From the NCBI GenBank assembly GCA_020532215.1, contig JAJBBF010000025.1:1-36275 (forward strand): a DNA stretch of 36,275 nucleotides. Reading direction: 5' to 3'. The notes beneath the pieces were generated by a model. That model worked only from the letters and a program-made list of their open reading frames with translations. It did no database searches and was not told the origin of the DNA. The stretch is from Candidatus Cloacimonadota bacterium (lineage in GTDB: Bacteria; Cloacimonadota; Cloacimonadia; Cloacimonadales; Cloacimonadaceae). How positions within the stretch are numbered: the first letter of the stretch is position 1; each line of letters begins with the position of its first letter. A program made the translations under genes and the position numbers. Below, piece by piece: positions 31,741 through 36,275 of this stretch.

Positions 31741-32103
31741 ATGTATTCATATAGGGATCTAGATGTTTACAAGATCAGCCTGGATTTGGTGCTGGATGTT
31801 TATTCTGAGACACAGAAGTTTCCCCAAAGCGAGATGTATGGATTGATATCCCAGATGCGCCGTTGCGCGGTCTCGATACCCTCCAACATCGCCGAGGGTT
31901 CTGGACGCCACAGCACCAAAGAATTTATCCAATTTCTTTACGTGTCCAATGCATCATTATCAGAGCTGGAAACACAGTTGGAGATATCCAAGCGGTTGGG
32001 GTATATTAATGATGTGGAACACATATCATGTGGGATCGGGCGTGTACGCGTTATGCTGAACAACCTGATCCGCGCGCTAAACGAAAAGAAGGACAAGCAA
32101 TAA
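31741..32103 (+). CDS. four-helix-bundle protein (23S rRNA intervening-sequence type)
   Basis: The 120-aa, all-helical protein begins YRDLDVYKISLDL and has the family's hallmark MRRCAVSIPSNIAEGSGR (about 40-57), then EFIQFLYVSNASLSELETQL. Homologues are encoded in 23S rRNA intervening sequences of Leptospira and Coxiella and as stand-alone genes in many bacteria. They form pentamers and resemble Avd of diversity-generating retroelements, and they bind nucleic acid in some cases. The precise function is unknown. The start has AGAGG 9 bp upstream. Here the gene is not in rRNA but is boxed in by octamer inverted repeats between two metabolic genes. Confidence 0.92.
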   Translation: MYSYRDLDVYKISLDLVLDVYSETQKFPQSEMYGLISQMRRCAVSIPSNIAEGSGRHSTKEFIQFLYVSNASLSELETQLEISKRLGYINDVEHISCGIGRVRVMLNNLIRALNEKKDKQ

Positions 32104-32238
32104 ATGACAATCAAAACATCGAACTTTTGTAATCCGGCTATGATTTCACCCTTTCACCCTTTCACCCCTTCACTTAAGCACCCTCTTCGCGCTTTGGTGT
32201 TACACCCTTTCACCCTTGCACCCTTTCACGAACAATGA
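32104..32238 (+). CDS. possible 44-codon bridging reading frame
   Basis: An ATG directly after the four-helix-bundle stop (TAAATG) opens a 44-codon frame that runs through both sets of TTTCACCC octamers and stops at 32236-32238. It overlaps the rseP ATG as ATGA. Because the octamer length is not a multiple of three, the product reads as varied Pro/His/Phe/Thr residues and resembles no protein I know. It could be chance, or a coupling device that carries ribosomes to rseP, which lacks a ribosome site. There is no independent evidence of expression. Confidence 0.2.
   Translation: MTIKTSNFCNPAMISPFHPFTPSLKHPLRALVLHPFTLAPFHEQ
32144..32173 (-). repeat. inner octamer block at the right end of the cassette
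   Basis: Three perfect TTTCACCC units (32144-32167) are followed by CTTCAC. This is a second, internal copy of the right end, in the same orientation as the terminal one and 25 bp away from it. Confidence 0.9.
32199..32229 (-). repeat. right terminal inverted repeat of the cassette
   Basis: GTTACACCC followed by CTTTCACCC, TTGCACCC and TTTCAC. Its complement differs from the left repeat at one base (GTGCAAGG instead of GTGAAAGG in the second unit). It ends 5 bp before the rseP ATG. Confidence 0.9.
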
Positions 32239-33521
32239 CTCTGCTCTACACCATACTCGCATTTGGGTTAATGATATTTATCCATGAGCTTGGCCATTTC
32301 CTGGCCGCCCGCTGGTTTGGGGTGGGGATTGAAAAATTCTCCATTGGTTTCGGAAAACCGATCAAAGAGTGGAAACGCGGTGGCGTCCTCTGGCGGATCG
32401 GCTGGATCCCGCTGGGGGGATACGTGAAGATGAAAGGCGAAAACACGGATGACCCCAACCAGGAAGCGGAGGATTCTTTTCTGCGCAAAGCCTGGTGGAA
32501 AAAGGCTTTGATCGGTTTCAGCGGCCCCTTTGCCAATCTGCTGCTGGGGCTGCTGCTGTTCATCTTTTCCTTCATCCTGCCCGTGCACATCCAGGACCAG
32601 TATCCGGTTCTTAGCCAGGTTGAAGGTTCCTGGACGCAGGTTTTCTCCCCGGGCGACAGCATAGTTAGCGTGAACGGAAAACCGGTGAAGGGTTTCAGCG
32701 AATTTCTGGAAAACCTGCTGGCACAGCCGGAAAATACGGTGCTCATCAGCCGCGCCGGTGAAACAAAGACAGCCATGATAGGCTCGGAAGACCTGGATTC
32801 TCTTCTGGCCAGCGTCTATCCAATTGCCGATACCCGCGTGGGCGAGGTGGTGCCCAAAACCGCTGCCTACCATGCCAAATTGCAGCCTGGAGACCGCATC
32901 ACGGCTGTTGATTCCGTGGTCGTTTTGGACTGGTACGTGATGCGGGAAATGATCGTCAACGCGCCCCGGGACGAGGTTTTGCTCACCATCGAGCGCGACG
33001 GCGCCAGCTTCACCAAAAGCCTCAAACTGGAATCCAGCCTCAATACCAACGGCACCCGCGCCATCGGGATCATGCAATACCAGCCTGTGCGTTACGACCG
33101 CCATTTCAACATCTTGGAAGCCGTGAAACTGGGGGCTTACAACACCGCGAATTTCATCGCCCTGAACTACCGGATGCTGGGCAAATTGCTGCGCAGCCCC
33201 GGCGAGATCAGGAAATCTGTTGGCGGCCCGGTGATGATCGCTTCGATGAGCCAGCAGATTGGCGCCCGCGGCTTTGGCAGCCTGATCCTCTTCTTTGGCA
33301 GCATCAGCCTGGTGCTGATGATCATGAATCTGCTGCCCATCCCCATCCTGGACGGCGGCCTGATCCTCTTTTCCATCATCGAAGGAATCATTCGCCGGCC
33401 GATCCCTCTCAGGGTCCAGTCCGCTCTCCAATCCATTGGCTTTGTATTACTTATGGCCTTGATGATACTGGCTTTATACTCTGATGTTTCCAGCGAGATT
33501 CTTCGCTTTATGAACCGGTAG
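32235..33521 (+). CDS. rseP: RIP metalloprotease (site-2 protease)
   Basis: The 428-aa inner-membrane zinc protease cuts transmembrane segments, for example of anti-sigma factors or signal-peptide remnants. The zinc motif HELGH is at 17-21 in the first membrane helix, with the conserved SGPFANLLLG motif (about 96-105). The third ligand aspartate is in NLLPIPILDGG near the last membrane helices. Two PDZ domains lie between (QVFSPGDSIVSVNGKPVKG; HAKLQPGDRITAVDSVVVLD), as in E. coli RseP. No ribosome site precedes the ATG, which is 5 bp from the cassette's right repeat, so translation may rely on coupling or be weak. tgt follows 6 bp downstream. Confidence 0.94.
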   Translation: MTLLYTILAFGLMIFIHELGHFLAARWFGVGIEKFSIGFGKPIKEWKRGGVLWRIGWIPLGGYVKMKGENTDDPNQEAEDSFLRKAWWKKALIGFSGPFANLLLGLLLFIFSFILPVHIQDQYPVLSQVEGSWTQVFSPGDSIVSVNGKPVKGFSEFLENLLAQPENTVLISRAGETKTAMIGSEDLDSLLASVYPIADTRVGEVVPKTAAYHAKLQPGDRITAVDSVVVLDWYVMREMIVNAPRDEVLLTIERDGASFTKSLKLESSLNTNGTRAIGIMQYQPVRYDRHFNILEAVKLGAYNTANFIALNYRMLGKLLRSPGEIRKSVGGPVMIASMSQQIGARGFGSLILFFGSISLVLMIMNLLPIPILDGGLILFSIIEGIIRRPIPLRVQSALQSIGFVLLMALMILALYSDVSSEILRFMNR

Positions 33522-33527
33522 GCCTGA

Positions 33528-34637
<1,110 letters not shown>

Positions 34638-34956
34638 ACCACGTCATCCCGGACTCCCAACCAGCTAACCCTGCAATAAGCGGGCGTTCCCAGAACTTTT
34701 ATTCGCGCCTGGCTGGAATCCAACCCAAACCGGGCTTCCTCCGGACTGTGGAATTTGTTCCACAGGATTAATTGAATAATGTTCACTTTTATCTTGACAA
34801 GGGCTTTTCCCATCTGTTAATTTGACTCCGTTATCTGTCTGCCATCAAGAGAAGGTGTTCAGACCAAATCTTCTCAGTGTGTTTAAAGGAGTGTTCGGAA
34901 CAACAGTCGGATGCCCCGTTGTGTTTTTTCTAACTCCGATCCCAGGAGGTATCGCC
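34638..34956. other. 319-bp intergenic region before a secreted-protein gene
   Basis: No gene is seen. CTGTGGAA and TTCCACAG (34746-34753 and 34758-34765) form a perfect 8-bp stem with a 4-base loop but without a T tract; it may be the tgt terminator or an operator. The right half is AT-rich and carries the probable promoter of the next gene. Confidence 0.5.
34794..34822 (+). promoter_or_regulatory. putative promoter of the secreted beta-sandwich gene
   Basis: A perfect TTGACA (34794-34799) is followed after 17 bp by TTAATT (34817-34822), a weak -10. The ribosome site AGGAGG lies at 34944-34949, 7 bp before the ATG, leaving a leader of about 130 nt. Confidence 0.4.
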
Positions 34957-36275
34957 ATGAAAAAAGCACTGATCTGCCTGGCGTTCTTGATGCTTTTGGC
35001 AGTTTCCCCTCTTTTCGCCCAACCCCTTGTTCCTCAGTTGATCTCTCCCATGCCCGGGCAGCCCGATCTGCCGCCCCTGGCTACGGAACTGACCTGGATG
35101 CAGCCGGACCATATTCCTGATTACTGGTTCCAGGTTTATCTCAGCCTCGATCCAGGATTTCCCGAGCCGCCGGTCTATGAGGGGCCGGCGCTGGAGTTTT
35201 TCAACGGTTTCGAATTCCATTTCCCTGCCCCGCCCCTGCTTCCACTGCAGTTGTATCATTGGAAGATCAGGGTCACGGACATGATGTCCATGCTGTCCAG
35301 CGAATCGGACATGTGGTTTTTCTTCACCGCCCCTCTGCCTTTGGAGCCTCCGCAGCTGATCTATCCTGGCGACCAAGCCACGGACATTCCAACCGATGGG
35401 ATCGACCTGGCCTTCCATCTGAATGATTACCAGTACCACGTTGACAGCTTTTTCGACATCTTTCTGGATATCGACCCCGATTTTCCCAATCCTGAGCAGT
35501 TCTCAGGCCATCTTGATCCGGACCGGATGGATTTTCACTACAATGTTCCCGCCCTGCAGAACGCCCAAACTTATTACTGGTATGTGCGTTACCATCACCC
35601 GGTGGAAAACTACGTCCTGGACTCTCAGGTATACAGCTTCCTTACCGGCACTTACATCGTTCCGAGTTCCACCATAAGCGTTACTTTGACCAACAACTCC
35701 AGCTACACCGGGACCTGGGCCTACGTCACCTGCACCGGGGCCTGCGCTCCCTGGACCAGGAAAATGACCTTCGGGACCACCTATAACTATCTGATCAACA
35801 ACGGATTGAATCCAATCGTCACACCCACTCTGCCTGTCGCCAGCCCTTCCTATTTCTTCAGCCCTTACCCCATTCAGTTCAATAACATCCAGAGTAACCA
35901 GACCGCCAATTTTACCCTGAACACGCTGCTACCCCCGCCAGTAGGGACCCCGGTGCCTATTGACCTTGCCTCCAATGTCTCCATCAACATAGGCTGCCTG
36001 AAATGGAATTTTGACCAATGGACCGGTTACGGTACTCCGGACGCCTTTGCCGTATATTTTCCCGCTTATGAACAAACGCCCTATGCCATCATACCCTACA
36101 CGGGGAAACGCACCGAGTATCTGGTCCCCATTCCCACCCTGGCTTACGGCCAGGATTACACCTGGAAGGTGGTGCCCTACAACACATATGGCGAAGCGGA
36201 AAACGTGGAGATCTGGACCTTCAGCACCCAATCCCAACCCGGCCCGCCAGTCCTGATCTCGCCCCCGAATGGGGA
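34957..36275 (+). CDS. large secreted Ig/fibronectin-like repeat protein (3' end outside the window)
   Basis: The frame is open to the window edge (439 codons seen). It begins with a signal peptide (MKKALICLAFLMLLAVSPLFA, cut after FAQ). At least three beta-sandwich repeats follow, each starting with a variant of PQLISPMPG, PQLIYPGDQA or PVLISPPNG and carrying a central Trp/Tyr motif (YHWKIRVTD; YYWYVRYHH; YTWKVVPYN), as in fibronectin-type domains. A segment near 230-310 has Thr/Asn-rich strands (TLTNNSSYTGTWAYVTCTG). It resembles the repeats on the M6 protease, so a similar C-terminal sorting domain may lie beyond the edge. Surface or extracellular role; function unknown. Confidence 0.85.
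   Translation, partial: MKKALICLAFLMLLAVSPLFAQPLVPQLISPMPGQPDLPPLATELTWMQPDHIPDYWFQVYLSLDPGFPEPPVYEGPALEFFNGFEFHFPAPPLLPLQLYHWKIRVTDMMSMLSSESDMWFFFTAPLPLEPPQLIYPGDQATDIPTDGIDLAFHLNDYQYHVDSFFDIFLDIDPDFPNPEQFSGHLDPDRMDFHYNVPALQNAQTYYWYVRYHHPVENYVLDSQVYSFLTGTYIVPSSTISVTLTNNSSYTGTWAYVTCTGACAPWTRKMTFGTTYNYLINNGLNPIVTPTLPVASPSYFFSPYPIQFNNIQSNQTANFTLNTLLPPPVGTPVPIDLASNVSINIGCLKWNFDQWTGYGTPDAFAVYFPAYEQTPYAIIPYTGKRTEYLVPIPTLAYGQDYTWKVVPYNTYGEAENVEIWTFSTQSQPGPPVLISPPNG

Larger units (their letters stand above)
31667..32229 (+). mobile_element. four-helix-bundle cassette bounded by 31-bp inverted repeats
   Basis: A 563-bp unit has ends at 31667-31697 and 32199-32229 that are inverted copies matching at 30 of 31 bases. 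Both are built from an 8-bp word, GTGAAAGG (complement CCTTTCAC). The only substantial gene inside encodes a four-helix-bundle protein of the 23S-rRNA-intervening-sequence type. The unit fits tightly between kamE and rseP. No target-site duplication or transposase is visible, so mobilisation in trans or by recombination is inferred. Calling it mobile is my interpretation of the inverted ends and position. Confidence 0.6.

Noticed and set aside
31667-32229. Octamer arrays read as a CRISPR
   Set aside because: Units are 8 bp, contiguous and without spacers; they occur as two inverted blocks.

Overview
The window looks like chromosome from a Gram-negative, anaerobic, moderately GC-rich bacterium of the FCB superphylum. 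Candidatus Cloacimonadota is my best guess, inferred rather than proven. Support: several large secreted proteins with beta-sandwich or propeller bodies, two of them ending in a C-terminal FlgD/type-9-sorting-like domain; a Wzi-like outer-membrane barrel; a flavodiiron protein (anaerobic oxygen defence); AdoCbl/PLP lysine 5,6-aminomutase (amino-acid fermentation); and a 29-residue Lys/Arg-rich ribosomal-type protein of the AURKAIP1/COX24 family behind HU, an arrangement I associate with Bacteroidota-like genomes. No rRNA, tRNA or CRISPR array was seen.

Layout. (1) 411-10679, plus strand: flavodiiron protein with its own promoter and terminator, then a compact housekeeping run: dapA, an M16C (PreP-like) protease, rsgA, nadK, recN, a DUF4349-like membrane protein and an NfeD-like protein. 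A very long perfect hairpin (10780-10868) separates this run from the convergent minus-strand block. (2) 10880-20812, minus strand: DEDDh exonuclease with TPR-like tail, 29-aa COX24-like protein, HU, an AAA ATPase with DUF234-type C-terminus under an apparent operator, an MFS transporter, and an envelope block of a small TM protein, Wzi-like barrel, membrane-anchored HTH protein, Hsp20 and a DUF4139 protein. (3) 20960-26754, plus strand: ispG with two half-size CHR transporters, a secreted M6 metalloprotease, and a second Hsp20. (4) 26821-29146, minus strand: a lipocalin lipoprotein whose signal peptide is split by an apparent one-base frameshift, and a secreted seven-repeat beta-propeller. 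(5) 29379-end, plus strand: kamD-kamE, a four-helix-bundle cassette, rseP, tgt, and the start of a large secreted beta-sandwich protein that runs off the window.

The most unusual structure is at 31667-32229: a 563-bp cassette bounded by 31-bp inverted repeats (30 of 31 matching), built from TTTCACCC octamers and carrying one four-helix-bundle gene. It sits exactly between kamE, whose stop codon lies inside the left repeat, and rseP, whose start follows the right repeat by 5 bp. Other points of note are the 32-34 bp perfect-arm hairpin made of 11-bp units, the 35-bp dyad overlapping the -10 box and touching the start codon of the ATPase gene, a second copy of the MFS 3' end on the far side of that ATPase, and the lipocalin frameshift.
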